A DNA stretch of 64,000 nt from Brevibacillus brevis (GTDB lineage: Bacteria; Bacillota; Bacilli; Brevibacillales; Brevibacillaceae): assembly GCF_022026395.1 (NCBI RefSeq), contig NZ_CP041767.1, positions 560,001-624,000 on the forward strand, read 5' to 3'. Positions 43,277 through 52,893 of this stretch are shown one piece after another; the stretch's first letter is position 1, and the number at the start of each line of letters is the position of its first letter. The notes beneath the pieces are model-generated. The model ran no database searches. It worked only from the letters and a program-made list of their open reading frames with translations, and was not told the DNA's origin. A program made the translations under genes and the position numbers.

Positions 43277-44428
43277 TTACTTTTCTTCTGTTTCCTGTTT
43301 CCATATGTGATACCACTTGGTGATATGTTCGTTTGCAGCAGAGCCGAGTTCAGTCTCCCACCGAGAGGTTAAGAGTTGATATTGCTCTTCGACTGCCGAA
43401 TGATCGTCCAAGGAAGCGTACAGCTGCATCAAGATCATGTAGCTGTCTTCTTCAAGCGGGTGCAAATTCTGAATGCGTTGGTTGACGTTGATCGCCTCAC
43501 GTACTCTGCCATGTCCCAAATAAAAGCTGCTCATTGTTTTGGCGAGCTGCAGCCACATTCTGCGGAGTCTTTCCCGCTCGTACTCTGCCCACAGATAGTC
43601 GTAGTCTCCGAAATAATCACCTGTATACGTCGCGAGCACTTGCTCATACTCCTGTATATTGGCAAGAGAGAGGGGGAGTAATTGTTTGAGACGATTCTCC
43701 CATTCCTCCACATCGATCGTAGCCGAATCAATCGTCAGCTTATAGCCGCCTTCTAAATTGCCTTTGTTAATCGATATCGTTTGGAGACCATAGCGTTTCA
43801 AGGTTTGCCGGATGAGGTAAATCGTCGTATATAGCTGGGTTACGCCTTTGCTCCCATCATAGTCCGGCCACAAAAGCTCGATAAGCGAATCTTTGTCAAT
43901 CATCTTGTTGCGGTAATGCAATAAATACGCGAATAGCTCACGAGCTTTATTCGTGCGCCACTTGATCTCTTGCGGCTCCTGATTCGGCTGGTGAAACAAA
44001 ATACTATTGAAGCATTGGATGGAAACGACTGATTCTTCTTTGACAGGCGCGGCTTCTTTCGCGGACTTGATTCGCTCACGAAGACGGTCCATTGTCTTTT
44101 GCAAGCGTTGAAGCTGTACGGGTTTCATGATGTAATCCAGCGCGCACAGCTCAAAAGCATCAACGGCGTACTTATCGTACCCTGTGACGAATACAATCTC
44201 CGGGGAGTTATCGATTCCTTGCAGACGTTCTCCGATCTCCAGTCCACTGATGCGCGGCATATTAATATCTAAAAAAACGACATCTGGTTGAAGGGATACT
44301 GCTTGATCGATCGCTTCGAGAGGATTGGTGTAGGCTCCGACTACCTTAACGCCGCCAACATCTTTTTCCAGCAATCGTTGCAGATGCATCAAGGGTAGTT
44401 GCTCGTCGTCTACCAATAAGGCTCTCAT
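43277..44428 (-). CDS. Response regulator with winged-helix and BTAD domains (SARP-like)
   Basis: A 383-residue regulator. The receiver domain (1-120) has D7-D8 and phospho-acceptor D54 (FLDINMPR). A winged-helix DNA-binding domain lies around 165-235 (KARELFAYLLHYRNK, SLIELLWPD), and an alpha-helical BTAD/TPR domain from about 240 to 380. The start at 44428 has AAGGAGAG on the minus strand; a TTG six codons earlier would lie on that site. No sensor kinase is adjacent. It is oriented away from the Tad locus and separated from it by the thioredoxin-like gene. Confidence 0.85.
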   Translation of the reverse strand: MRALLVDDEQLPLMHLQRLLEKDVGGVKVVGAYTNPLEAIDQAVSLQPDVVFLDINMPRISGLEIGERLQGIDNSPEIVFVTGYDKYAVDAFELCALDYIMKPVQLQRLQKTMDRLRERIKSAKEAAPVKEESVVSIQCFNSILFHQPNQEPQEIKWRTNKARELFAYLLHYRNKMIDKDSLIELLWPDYDGSKGVTQLYTTIYLIRQTLKRYGLQTISINKGNLEGGYKLTIDSATIDVEEWENRLKQLLPLSLANIQEYEQVLATYTGDYFGDYDYLWAEYERERLRRMWLQLAKTMSSFYLGHGRVREAINVNQRIQNLHPLEEDSYMILMQLYASLDDHSAVEEQYQLLTSRWETELGSAANEHITKWYHIWKQETEEK

Positions 44429-44558
44429 CCACTGTCTCTCCTTCAAAAAACGATAAAATACAACAGATTGTCTTACGAATCTGATTAATTCATACTCTCT
44501 ACTCTATCATCAAAAGAGAGGTTATCCAAACCTTTACAGTGATAGGAAATGTGAATTT

Positions 44559-44873
44559 TTAGCAAGTGATGGAGGTCAAAACACGCTCTAACTCATCAAA
44601 TGATACAAACCGGGCTTGCCGAAAAACTTCTTTTCCGTCCATAAACAGCAGGATCGCTGGAGCAGTAAATACGAGAAACTCACCGGAAATATTGGGTGTT
44701 ATCTCCATGGATACCACTATACTTTTCACTTGTGGATATTGTTTTAGCAATTCTACAGTTCTTGCGTAGGTGACATCGCAAACGCCGCAGTTTGCCGTTT
44801 TAATAAACAACAGACTAGTCGGATGACGTTCAATCTCTGCAAGTAGTTCAGTCAGTTCGAGATACTCCTGCAC
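44559..44873 (-). CDS. Thioredoxin-like protein
   Basis: A 104-residue thioredoxin-fold protein with the active site C-G-V-C at about residues 29-32 (ANCGVCD) and the cis-Pro region VFTAPAILLF near 68. The sequence is far from the canonical WCGPC, so it is likely a specialised thiol protein rather than main thioredoxin. Translation starts at a GTG with AAGGTGGG upstream on the minus strand. It is divergent from the Tad pilus operon. Confidence 0.75.
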   Translation of the reverse strand: MQEYLELTELLAEIERHPTSLLFIKTANCGVCDVTYARTVELLKQYPQVKSIVVSMEITPNISGEFLVFTAPAILLFMDGKEVFRQARFVSFDELERVLTSITC

Positions 44874-45183
44874 GGTTCGGTATTCCCACCTTTTCTCGCC
44901 GATTTTTTACTAGAATAGCACAAAAAATGTTTGCCGCACGGAACGACAACGGATGTACTCTCGAACAAAATCAGTACAAAGTTCGACAAACCTCGTGTAG
45001 TTTTGGATTTCAGAAGTTTAGGCGAGAGAAGGAAAAATGTCCTGTGCAAAAATCCATAGAAAGAGGCAATGAAAGCGTTTTTTCAAAAAAATATACAAAA
45101 AACATGGATGTTTTTGCAACAAATTTCTCTAATATACAGTCTGTAATGGTGAAATTTTCCTCAAAAAGCAGGAAGGAGGACAT
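44874..45183 (+). other. AT-rich divergent region before the Tad operon
   Basis: This 310-base gap lies between the divergent thioredoxin-like and prepilin peptidase genes and must hold promoters for both. I see runs of A and T around 45080-45150 and a strong GGAGGA ribosome site at 45174, but no promoter that I can place with confidence, and no terminator or RNA motif. Confidence 0.5.
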
Positions 45184-45639
45184 ATGGTGTTATCTTGGTA
45201 TGTCATCATTCCCATTCTTTTCGTAATGGCAGTCGCTATGTATACCGACCTACGCCGCCGTCTCATTTACGACTGGCTGACGCTTCCGGGAATTGTGTAT
45301 TTTCTCGTTCTGCATGCGTATCTTCATCCAGAGAAATGGCTGACTTATGCGATGGGAGTTATTGTGCTGGGAGGAATTTCATTACTCATGGCGGTGATCA
45401 GCAACGGTCAGATGGGCGGAGGGGATATTAAGCTGCTCGCTTTGGTCGGTGCAGCGGTTGGATGGCAAGCGGGGCTGGTCGTGCTCGTGCTTACATATTT
45501 GCTTGCAGGAGTCAGCGTGCTTCCTATGTGGGCCATCGCCAAAATGACAGGCAGGACGAAGCTCGAGCGAGAGATCCCGTTGGCCCCCTTTGTTGCGGGT
45601 GGGACCAGTCTCATGCTGGTCATGGTTATGTATTCCTAG
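45184..45639 (+). CDS. tadV: A24 prepilin peptidase (TadV/CpaA type)
   Basis: A 151-residue membrane aspartyl peptidase that cleaves Flp prepilins. The two catalytic Asp residues are D22 (TDLRRR) and D81 (MGGGDIKL). About five hydrophobic segments are present, without the N-terminal methylase domain of PilD enzymes, as is typical for Tad systems. A near-perfect AAGGAGGACAT precedes the ATG. It is the first gene of the pilus locus. Confidence 0.9.
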   Translation: MVLSWYVIIPILFVMAVAMYTDLRRRLIYDWLTLPGIVYFLVLHAYLHPEKWLTYAMGVIVLGGISLLMAVISNGQMGGGDIKLLALVGAAVGWQAGLVVLVLTYLLAGVSVLPMWAIAKMTGRTKLEREIPLAPFVAGGTSLMLVMVMYS

Positions 45640-45735
45640 TGCCTTTCTCATAAGTTTGTTGATTGGCAATCTTGGCAATAAAACGACAAAGAATTTACAT
45701 GAATGGATTTTTCAAAAAAGAGAGGGAATCTTCTG

Positions 45736-46587
45736 ATGTTGGAATCAAAACGTAGGGCAATCATTTTCCTTGTATTATCATTCCTACTTGCTGCACTTGC
45801 GGGCTTTCTGTTTCTGCAAAAAATCAAGGATTTGAATGCGCAACTGGGTGAAATGGTGGAAATATACGAAGCAAATGCAGATATTCCATCTCGGGCACTG
45901 ATTCAACCCGACCAATTGACGGTAAGGGAAATCCCCAAAAAGTACGCGGATGATTCGTACGTCATCGATAAAGCCAGTTTGAAAAATCAAGTCACGATTG
46001 TCCCTTTGTCGAAGGGGGATATCATTACGAAAAACATCATGAAGCCAGCGAACGTTGTTCGAGACGAGAACAACAGGCTCGTGACAGTATTTTCATCGAA
46101 TAATATCGTCTTCGATCAGGAGTTGGAAGCGCTAGACCGGGTCGACATCATCATCTCGCATGAGGTGAGTGGAAAACCCGTAACGGAAGTGTTCATGAAA
46201 GACGTGCCTGTCGCCATGGTAGCGAAATCGGAGAACAGCTTTAAGGGCGTGGCTTTGGAACTGCCGTTTGAGGAAGCGCCGAAATTCATTCACCAGCAGC
46301 ATTACGCCCAGATGGTTCGCATTTTGAAAGCGAATGTGGGCAAAGGAGACTTGGGCATTCCTGATCCGTTTGTGGAGCCTGCGCCGGAACAGACGAAACC
46401 GCCTGGCAAACCAGCCGACGCCAAGCCTGGGACACCAGCCGTAACGCCACCTGCGGCACAGCCTGCCGGACAGCCCGCCGGACAGCCCGCCGTCCAGACA
46501 CCACCAGCGGCTCCGGTTCAGCCACAAGGCAAACCAACTTCGGTACCACCGCAGCCAACTAATCAACCACCGAAAACCGGAGGGTAA
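45736..46587 (+). CDS. cpaB: Flp pilus assembly protein CpaB/RcpC
   Basis: A 283-residue protein with one N-terminal membrane helix (about 10-28), an SAF domain (about 40-105; ADIPSRALIQPDQLTVREIP) and the RcpC region to about 205. A Pro/Gln-rich tail from about 215 carries GQPAGQPA-like repeats. The ATG at 45736 is preceded by AGAGGG; an upstream in-frame ATG at 45703 has no site. The Pro-rich tail may span the thick wall. It is followed by tadZ after three bases. Confidence 0.87.
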   Translation: MLESKRRAIIFLVLSFLLAALAGFLFLQKIKDLNAQLGEMVEIYEANADIPSRALIQPDQLTVREIPKKYADDSYVIDKASLKNQVTIVPLSKGDIITKNIMKPANVVRDENNRLVTVFSSNNIVFDQELEALDRVDIIISHEVSGKPVTEVFMKDVPVAMVAKSENSFKGVALELPFEEAPKFIHQQHYAQMVRILKANVGKGDLGIPDPFVEPAPEQTKPPGKPADAKPGTPAVTPPAAQPAGQPAGQPAVQTPPAAPVQPQGKPTSVPPQPTNQPPKTGG

Positions 46588-46590
46588 GTC

Positions 46591-47748
46591 ATGAACAAAG
46601 ATATGAAAATTCTCGTCGTTGCGGATTACGACTCTGTAAAAGACATGCTGAGGGAAATTCTGTCCGTTTACGAACAAGTACGATACACGACTTCCAGCGA
46701 AGTAAAAAAAGAAATTGACCGCATTGGGCCCGATGTCGTTTTGCTCGTGCAACCGGAAGACGGAGCAGGAGTAGAGCTGGTGCAGTATATACAAGGCGAG
46801 CTGCCGGAGGGCATTGTCATTTATCTCACGGAAAGACAGGATTTTGTCTTGCTGCGAGATGTCGTCCGTGCGGGTGCGGTTGAATACATCGTCATGCCTG
46901 ATGAGCTAAACCTTTTGTCTGATCGTCTCGACAAAATATCCGATCTATCTCTAATCAAACAGAGAAAAAAGGGCGCGGATGTATCCGGCAAGGCTTTTGT
47001 GCGAGGACGGGGGAAGGTGTACTCCTTTTACAGCGGAAAAGGGGGAAGCGGGCGAACACAGCTGGCAACAGGCTTTGCGCAAGCATTGAAGCTGGAATCT
47101 ACGGCAAGTGTGCTGCTCATCGACCTCAATCTCCAATACGGCGGTGTAGAAACCTTCTTGTCGTTTGAAAACAACCGTACATTGGGCGATCTGATGCCGG
47201 TTATGGACGAAATCAACGAATTTCATATTCGCAACGTGGCGCAGAGGGAGAACTATTCCAAGCTGGAGGTGCTGGTCAGCCCGCGGGATGCCGAGACAGC
47301 CGAGAATATGTCCGAAGCCTTCGTCACCAGACTGATCCGCGCCAGTCGCCGCAGTTATGATTTTGTCATTCTCGACTTGCCAACGCATATGAATGAGCTA
47401 ACCTTTGCCGCTTTGTCGGAGTCGGACATGATTTACTACGTGATGAATCTGGACACACCGTCCGTGCAAATTTACCGACTCGTGGAAGACTTGTTCAGAC
47501 GTCTTCGGATTGATACGGCAGGCAGGCTCGAAGTGATCGTCAACCAGGTGGGACGGGATAACGAACTGAACGTATCGGATTTGAAAGGATTATTCAACGC
47601 TCCGATTACTGCTGAAATCAGCAGAGATCATCAAGGGGTGCAAGCGGCCGTCAATCAAGGCCGACCATTGCAAAAAGAACCGAATGAGAAGAAGCTCTCT
47701 CCGGCTGCGAAAGACATCAGAAAATGGGTACTCAAGAAACTGTCATAA
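46591..47748 (+). CDS. tadZ: TadZ/CpaE-type ParA-like ATPase
   Basis: A 385-residue pilus localisation factor. The N-terminal domain looks like a receiver without the phospho-Asp (LLVQPEDG). The C-terminal MinD/ParA-like ATPase starts with the deviant Walker A motif KGGSGRT near residue 152 and has LIDLNLQYGG near 180. TadZ proteins mark the site of Tad pilus assembly. GGAGGG precedes the ATG. Confidence 0.9.
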   Translation: MNKDMKILVVADYDSVKDMLREILSVYEQVRYTTSSEVKKEIDRIGPDVVLLVQPEDGAGVELVQYIQGELPEGIVIYLTERQDFVLLRDVVRAGAVEYIVMPDELNLLSDRLDKISDLSLIKQRKKGADVSGKAFVRGRGKVYSFYSGKGGSGRTQLATGFAQALKLESTASVLLIDLNLQYGGVETFLSFENNRTLGDLMPVMDEINEFHIRNVAQRENYSKLEVLVSPRDAETAENMSEAFVTRLIRASRRSYDFVILDLPTHMNELTFAALSESDMIYYVMNLDTPSVQIYRLVEDLFRRLRIDTAGRLEVIVNQVGRDNELNVSDLKGLFNAPITAEISRDHQGVQAAVNQGRPLQKEPNEKKLSPAAKDIRKWVLKKLS

Positions 47749-47761
47749 AGGTGGGAGTTAG

Positions 47762-49150
47762 ATGGCTTTATTCCGACGCAAGCAAGAGCAGACAGCGCCA
47801 GGGGATGAGGCAAAGCAGACGACACTCGCTGCCACACTAGCAGCTCCTTCCTTCAATCCGTATATTGACGAACTGGCTGAGCATTACAAGACCCGACTCT
47901 TGCGTGAAACCAACCTGGAGAGACTGACTAGTCTACGTTCAGATGAGATGCGTCTCGCGATCGAACGTCTCGTATCACAATACATGTCGGAAGAGAAAGT
48001 AGTCATTCCACGAAATGAAAAGGACATACTGCTGACTCGTCTGATCAATGAATCAGTGGGGCTTGGGCCGCTCGAACCGCTGCTCGCAGACCCGGAAATC
48101 ACGGAAATCTCGATTAATGGGCATAGCCTTGTTTACGTCGAGAAGCGGGGAAGGCTCGAGTTGACCGATTTGAAATTTCGCGATGAGGAACATTTGCGGC
48201 ATATTGTAGACAGGATTGTCGCACCGCTCGGCCGCCGAATCGACGAAAGCTCACCGATGGTCGACGCCCGATTGAAGGACGGAAGCCGCGTGAATGCGGT
48301 CATCCCTCCGATTAGTCTGAATGGGACGCTCGTTTCAATTCGTAAATTCCGCAAAGAGCCGTATTTAATGGATGACCTGATGCAGTTTGGTTCCTTCAGT
48401 GAACCGATGTCCCAGTTTATTCAAGCCGTAGTGGAAGCCAAAATGAACGTCCTGATCTCAGGCGGTACGGGGAGCGGTAAGACGACGTTGCTCAATGCGA
48501 CAGCAAAAGCCATTCCTCACTATGAACGTGTCATTACGATTGAGGATTCGGCCGAGCTGAAGCTGACTCACCCCAACTGTATTGGGATGGAGGCACGCCC
48601 GCCCAATATGGAGGGAACAGGAGAAGTCACCATCCGTCAGCTCGTGCGAAATTCCCTGCGGATGAGGCCAGACCGAATCATCGTCGGGGAGGTACGGGGT
48701 GCGGAAGCATTTGACATGCTACAGGCAATGAATACGGGACATGAAGGGTCGCTAACAACGGTACACGCCAATTCACCGCAGGATGCCTTCAACCGTTTGG
48801 AAGGGATGGTTGTCATGGCAGGGATGGATTTGCCATCCACAATCGTCCGTGAATATATCGTCAGTGCGTTGGATATCATCGTCCAGGTCACACGCCTGTC
48901 AGACGGGACACGTAAAATCGTTTCGATTTCGGAAGTAGCGAAAACGGAAGACAAACGTGTGGAGGTCAACGAGATTTTTCGTTTCCAGAGGAAGGGAATC
49001 GGCGAAAAAGGGGAAGTGCTAGGTTACTTTACGGCAACCGGGGTAATCCCGCGGTGCTTGGAGAGGCTCCAAGTTTTTGGAATCAATCTGGATGAATCCA
49101 TTTTTAGGGCGGAAGGAGGGAAGCAGCGTGACCATGCCTATTCTGTTTAG
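47762..49150 (+). CDS. tadA: Tad pilus assembly ATPase TadA/CpaF
   Basis: A 462-residue secretion ATPase that powers pilus assembly. Walker [14 protein letters not shown] lies near residues 237-249. The Asp box (ITIEDSAEL), the His box ([13 protein letters not shown]) and [19 protein letters not shown] are all present, and the N-terminal domain contains [15 protein letters not shown]. It overlaps the TadB gene by 23 bases. Confidence 0.95.
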   Translation: MALFRRKQEQTAPGDEAKQTTLAATLAAPSFNPYIDELAEHYKTRLLRETNLERLTSLRSDEMRLAIERLVSQYMSEEKVVIPRNEKDILLTRLINESVGLGPLEPLLADPEITEISINGHSLVYVEKRGRLELTDLKFRDEEHLRHIVDRIVAPLGRRIDESSPMVDARLKDGSRVNAVIPPISLNGTLVSIRKFRKEPYLMDDLMQFGSFSEPMSQFIQAVVEAKMNVLISGGTGSGKTTLLNATAKAIPHYERVITIEDSAELKLTHPNCIGMEARPPNMEGTGEVTIRQLVRNSLRMRPDRIIVGEVRGAEAFDMLQAMNTGHEGSLTTVHANSPQDAFNRLEGMVVMAGMDLPSTIVREYIVSALDIIVQVTRLSDGTRKIVSISEVAKTEDKRVEVNEIFRFQRKGIGEKGEVLGYFTATGVIPRCLERLQVFGINLDESIFRAEGGKQRDHAYSV

Positions 49151-50054
49151 TCTTGCGGTGTTGTTCGGCATCTGGGGCATCTACGAGTATCTCGGTTATA
49201 GGGCCAAGAAGACCGAATGGAAAAAGAAAGCGGAAGAATGGTTCGAGGTAAAGGGGAAACGAAAAAGTGTCGTCATCGTTTGGGGAGACAAATTTGACCA
49301 GACGCCCTATGCCAAGGAAATCCAAAAAAAGCTGATCAAAGCGAACTTCCCGCTTGCGCCCTCGGAGTTTTACGGAATTTTGATTGTAGGTACCATGGTG
49401 CTCGCCTTCTTGCTCAGCAACATCGTGAATATTTCTTTTCCTTTTAACATCATGATCGGGGCAGTGGTGATGTACCTCATACAGAACGTGCTGTTCTTTG
49501 TCCGACGCAACAAGTACCAGGAGCGATTGAATGAACAGCTGTCCGAAGTGTGTCGACTTTTGGCCAACTCGCTGCGTGCAGGCCTTACGCTCTCACAGGG
49601 GATCTCACTGGTAGCCAAGGAGATGAATTATCCCGCTGGTGATGAGTTTAGCCGCATGGCACGTGAGCTGCAGCTAGGCGTCAGCTTTGACCGGGCGCTC
49701 TCTGACATGGAAAAACGAATACCGACGCGAGAATTCCGTATCTTTACTGCTACCCTGTTGATTCAACGGCGCGCAGGGGGGAATTTGAGCCAAGTGCTGC
49801 AGGAAATGGCGGAGACATTGGAGGATCGCCGCATTGTGAATCAGGAGATTAAGACGATGACGGCAGAACAGCGATACGTCTCCATCTTGGTGCCGATTAT
49901 GCCGATTGCCCTGGTACTGATGATGAACATGATGAACGAAGGCTTTATTGATCCGTTGTTTTCCGGATTTGGTCTTTTTCTTCTGGGGTTGTTCGTAATC
50001 GGAACTCTTCTGTCCTATATCCTCGTAAAGAAAGTGACCAACATAAAGGTGTGA
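49128..50054 (+). CDS. tadB: Tad pilus inner-membrane platform protein TadB
   Basis: A 308-residue GspF/TadC-superfamily membrane protein. Helices lie near 5-22 and 85-130, and two more at the C-terminus. The cytoplasmic T2SSF domain contains EVCRLLANSLRAGLTLSQGI and RRAGGNLSQVLQEMAETL. Translation starts at a GTG seven bases after AAGGAGGG, inside the end of tadA, so the two are coupled. Confidence 0.9.
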   Translation: MTMPILFSLAVLFGIWGIYEYLGYRAKKTEWKKKAEEWFEVKGKRKSVVIVWGDKFDQTPYAKEIQKKLIKANFPLAPSEFYGILIVGTMVLAFLLSNIVNISFPFNIMIGAVVMYLIQNVLFFVRRNKYQERLNEQLSEVCRLLANSLRAGLTLSQGISLVAKEMNYPAGDEFSRMARELQLGVSFDRALSDMEKRIPTREFRIFTATLLIQRRAGGNLSQVLQEMAETLEDRRIVNQEIKTMTAEQRYVSILVPIMPIALVLMMNMMNEGFIDPLFSGFGLFLLGLFVIGTLLSYILVKKVTNIKV

Positions 50055-50058
50055 AAAC

Positions 50059-50994
50059 ATGGATGCTCTCATAATTACATGCGTGTTCTTGTTTCTCTTG
50101 CTGTTCGCCATCTGTCTGAAGGAGTGGTATCGCTACTCCATCGAGAAGCAAAAACTGCTCACACATGTCCATGAGGTGACCGGACACAAAAACTACGGGG
50201 TACGCAAGAAGGAAACCTCATCCGAACGCCTGGTCAAACGCCTGCTTCGGTATGGAGACGACTATGCAGTCATGGGTCAGCGCATCAACTTTTTTAGTGA
50301 GTCACATGAGGTTGAGGACTGGCTTCTGAAGGCTGGACGCCCGTTAGATTTGACAGTTGCCCAATTTCAAGGAGTCAAAATATTCATGGCTTTGCTCGGC
50401 ATCATTGCCGGCGCGTTGTTTTTCATTCTAGGCTTTCCCTTGTCGCATCTGGGCCTGATCGGATGGCCGTTGATTGGATACTTTCTGCCCATCCTTCTGC
50501 TGAAGAACAAAGCCCGTGATCGTCAAAATCAGCTTCGTTATGACCTGCCGGAATTTCTCGACACCGTGAGCGTCACCCTGCAAGCGGGGGTAAGTCTCGA
50601 TCAGGCATTGCGCGAAGTCATCAAGTTTTTTGACGGACCGATTCGGGAAGAGTTTTCCCGTTTCAATCAAGAGCTGGATCTGGGTGTACAGAGGGAAAAG
50701 GCGTATGAACAACTGCTTCGACGCAACGATAATCCGGAGTTTCAAATGCTGATCAAAGCGCTCATTCAGGGGATGCGCCTGGGAGTACCGATTGCTGTCA
50801 CGTTCAAGGCACAGGCCGAAAACATGCGAAGAATCCGTAAAGAGCTAATCAAGGAAAAGGCGGCCAAGGCGTCACCGAAAGTAACCCTGATCACCACGTT
50901 TGTCGTGACTCCTACAGCGATTATCCTGATTGGCGGTTTGATGGTATTGAATATTTTAGAGAACCTCGATTTGTTCTCTGGCATCATGCCATAA
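50059..50994 (+). CDS. tadC: Tad pilus inner-membrane platform protein TadC
   Basis: A 311-residue second platform protein. One helix lies at the N-terminus, two near 110-150, and one at the C-terminus. Its T2SSF domain contains LPEFLDTVSVTLQAGVSLDQALREV and RMRLGVPIAVTFKAQAENMRR-like sequence. It begins four bases after tadB and ends the platform part of the locus. Confidence 0.9.
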   Translation: MDALIITCVFLFLLLFAICLKEWYRYSIEKQKLLTHVHEVTGHKNYGVRKKETSSERLVKRLLRYGDDYAVMGQRINFFSESHEVEDWLLKAGRPLDLTVAQFQGVKIFMALLGIIAGALFFILGFPLSHLGLIGWPLIGYFLPILLLKNKARDRQNQLRYDLPEFLDTVSVTLQAGVSLDQALREVIKFFDGPIREEFSRFNQELDLGVQREKAYEQLLRRNDNPEFQMLIKALIQGMRLGVPIAVTFKAQAENMRRIRKELIKEKAAKASPKVTLITTFVVTPTAIILIGGLMVLNILENLDLFSGIMP

Positions 50995-51106
50995 TGTATG
51001 TTTTGACTTTATGGGAGGTGATGCCCGTCACAAAGATGGGATGAGTAGTAATGTGAATCATTTGTCTTATCAAATTCATTTTAACCATGAGGGGAGAAGA
51101 TTTTTT

Positions 51107-51319
51107 ATGAAAACCATGATGCAAAAACTGTATGTAAAAGTCCAAGGAACCCTGCAAAATCAGAAAGGTGCTCAAGCCATTGAATGGATCGCGCTGGCAG
51201 GTGTGGTGATCGCCGTATTCGGAGCAGTAATTACTTACTTCAAAGGTAATCCTGACGGTGTGGGAAAATCAATTGGTGAAACGCTTGGCAATATCATCGG
51301 AGACTTGGATGGGAAGTAA
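51107..51319 (+). CDS. flp: Flp-type prepilin
   Basis: A 70-residue major pilin candidate. A short leader ends in QKG, and the mature start AQAIEWIALAGVV has the conserved Glu at +5 and a long hydrophobic helix, the hallmark of Flp pilins processed by TadV. The ATG at 51107 has GAGGGGAG upstream; the longer frame from 51011 would add a long polar stretch ahead of the leader. It is the only classic Flp pilin seen in the locus. Confidence 0.87.
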   Translation: MKTMMQKLYVKVQGTLQNQKGAQAIEWIALAGVVIAVFGAVITYFKGNPDGVGKSIGETLGNIIGDLDGK

Positions 51320-51359
51320 TCTGAGTGAATGCTGTTTGGTTACAAACATTGGAAAAGTT

Positions 51360-51386
51360 GGCGGTGAAGGGCTTTCCTTCACCGCC
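51360..51386 (+). terminator. Stem-loop after the Flp pilin gene
   Basis: GGCGGTGAAGG pairs perfectly with CCTTCACCGCC around a five-base loop. No T tract follows, so it may be a partial terminator or an mRNA 3' stabiliser that raises pilin mRNA relative to downstream genes. Confidence 0.7.
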
Positions 51387-51429
51387 ACACATACATAGTA
51401 AATCTGTAGGAAACAGGAGGTAGCAGTCG

Positions 51430-52863
51430 ATGAGATTTGTGAAGGGAATTGTTGCGGCCATCCTCCTTTTTAGCCTGCTAACGGCGTGTTCTCAAGAGGC
51501 AGGAAATCAACCGGAAACTCCACAGACCACGGATGGGCAGCCACCCTCTATTCCATCAGGCACAGAAACACAACAGCCTCCAGACAAGACTGGTGAAACG
51601 AACACCGAGATGAGCAGAGAAGAAAAAATAAAAGCGCTGGAGGCAATGGTAAAGGCTGGCCCCCTGCTAAAACGGGAAACAACAGAGGATTTTTTGAACA
51701 CTCCTCCTGGGCTTTTTGCGGGGAAGTCGTATGACGACAATAAGGAAGAGATAGAAACGGAATTAAAGAAATTCCCTTATATTGAAAATCCAGACGAAGA
51801 AATCGCGAATCTGTATTACCTTGCCCTCTTGGGGTTGTTCGCGGAGAGCTATCCCGATCCGCAACAAATTATTGATGATATGAAGCTGGATTATTTCGGA
51901 AGTCCGGAAATCGAAGATCCTCGCTACCAGTACAAGGAAAACTACAATGTGGAGATTATTCTTGACGCAAGTGGCAGCATGGGTGCAATGGCGAACGGCA
52001 AGACAAGGATGGAGGCTGCCAAAGATGCCATCAGAGCCTTTGCTGAATCATTGCCGCCACAGGCTAATGTAGCTCTGCGTGTATACGGACATAAGGGTAG
52101 CGGGAAAGAGTCCGATAAAGCGCTCTCCTGCGGCAGCAGTGAGTTGGTATACGGAATGCAGCCTTACAACAAAGAAAAATTGCAGAGTTCCTTGAATCAG
52201 TTTCAGCCTGCGGGATATACCCCGATTGCCTACTCCTTGCAGGAAGCAATGAAGGATTTGAGCAAATTTTCAGGGGACAAAAACACCAATATGATTTACC
52301 TGGTTAGCGACGGTATCGAAACATGCGGCGGAAACCCAGCCGAAGCAGCAAAACAACTTTCCCAATCAGCGATTACTCCGATTATTAACGTAATTGGTTT
52401 TGGCGTGGACGGCCCAGGGCAGCAACAGTTAAAAGAAGTGGCCAAGGCAGCAGGAGGTCGCTACGTCCTGATTCAGGATCAAAAAGAACTGCAGGAAGAA
52501 TTCAATCGTGGGAAAGAGATTGCAGACAAATGGAAAAAGTGGAAAGCAGATGCGTCCTATCAGGCTTTTGACACGCGCATATCACGTAAGACAGACATCA
52601 GTTCGTTCGCAGCAGACTGGAGAATCATTGCTGGCGATGAAAGCTACAATATGAATTCTGCCATTACGACCATGGGTGCGGATGACATGATTCCAGATGA
52701 ACTGGCCAATCGTCTCCGAACCATGAAGGACGAACAGAAGGATATAGCCAAGAAAAAGGCGGACGAATTGGAGGACTTTCTGGATTCCTTGAACGATAAA
52801 TCCTATAAGGAAACCGTGAATGCGATCAACAAGAAGTTTACGCAGAATACGAAAACGAACTAA
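51430..52863 (+). CDS. VWA-domain lipoprotein, copy 1
   Basis: A 477-residue lipoprotein with lipobox LLTAC (Cys near 20), a Pro/Thr-rich linker and a von Willebrand A domain (about 170-360). The metal site D179-A-S-G-S is intact, and SDGIETCGGNP is present. A charged helical C-terminus follows (about 370-477). The VWA region closely matches the gene at 56881. TadG proteins of other Tad systems end in a VWA domain, so these two may provide that function in separate, lipid-anchored form; this is inference. AGGAGG precedes the ATG. Confidence 0.85.
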   Translation: MRFVKGIVAAILLFSLLTACSQEAGNQPETPQTTDGQPPSIPSGTETQQPPDKTGETNTEMSREEKIKALEAMVKAGPLLKRETTEDFLNTPPGLFAGKSYDDNKEEIETELKKFPYIENPDEEIANLYYLALLGLFAESYPDPQQIIDDMKLDYFGSPEIEDPRYQYKENYNVEIILDASGSMGAMANGKTRMEAAKDAIRAFAESLPPQANVALRVYGHKGSGKESDKALSCGSSELVYGMQPYNKEKLQSSLNQFQPAGYTPIAYSLQEAMKDLSKFSGDKNTNMIYLVSDGIETCGGNPAEAAKQLSQSAITPIINVIGFGVDGPGQQQLKEVAKAAGGRYVLIQDQKELQEEFNRGKEIADKWKKWKADASYQAFDTRISRKTDISSFAADWRIIAGDESYNMNSAITTMGADDMIPDELANRLRTMKDEQKDIAKKKADELEDFLDSLNDKSYKETVNAINKKFTQNTKTN

Positions 52864-52893
52864 TGTCGAAATCTCCAAAAGGAGGTTTGTGAA

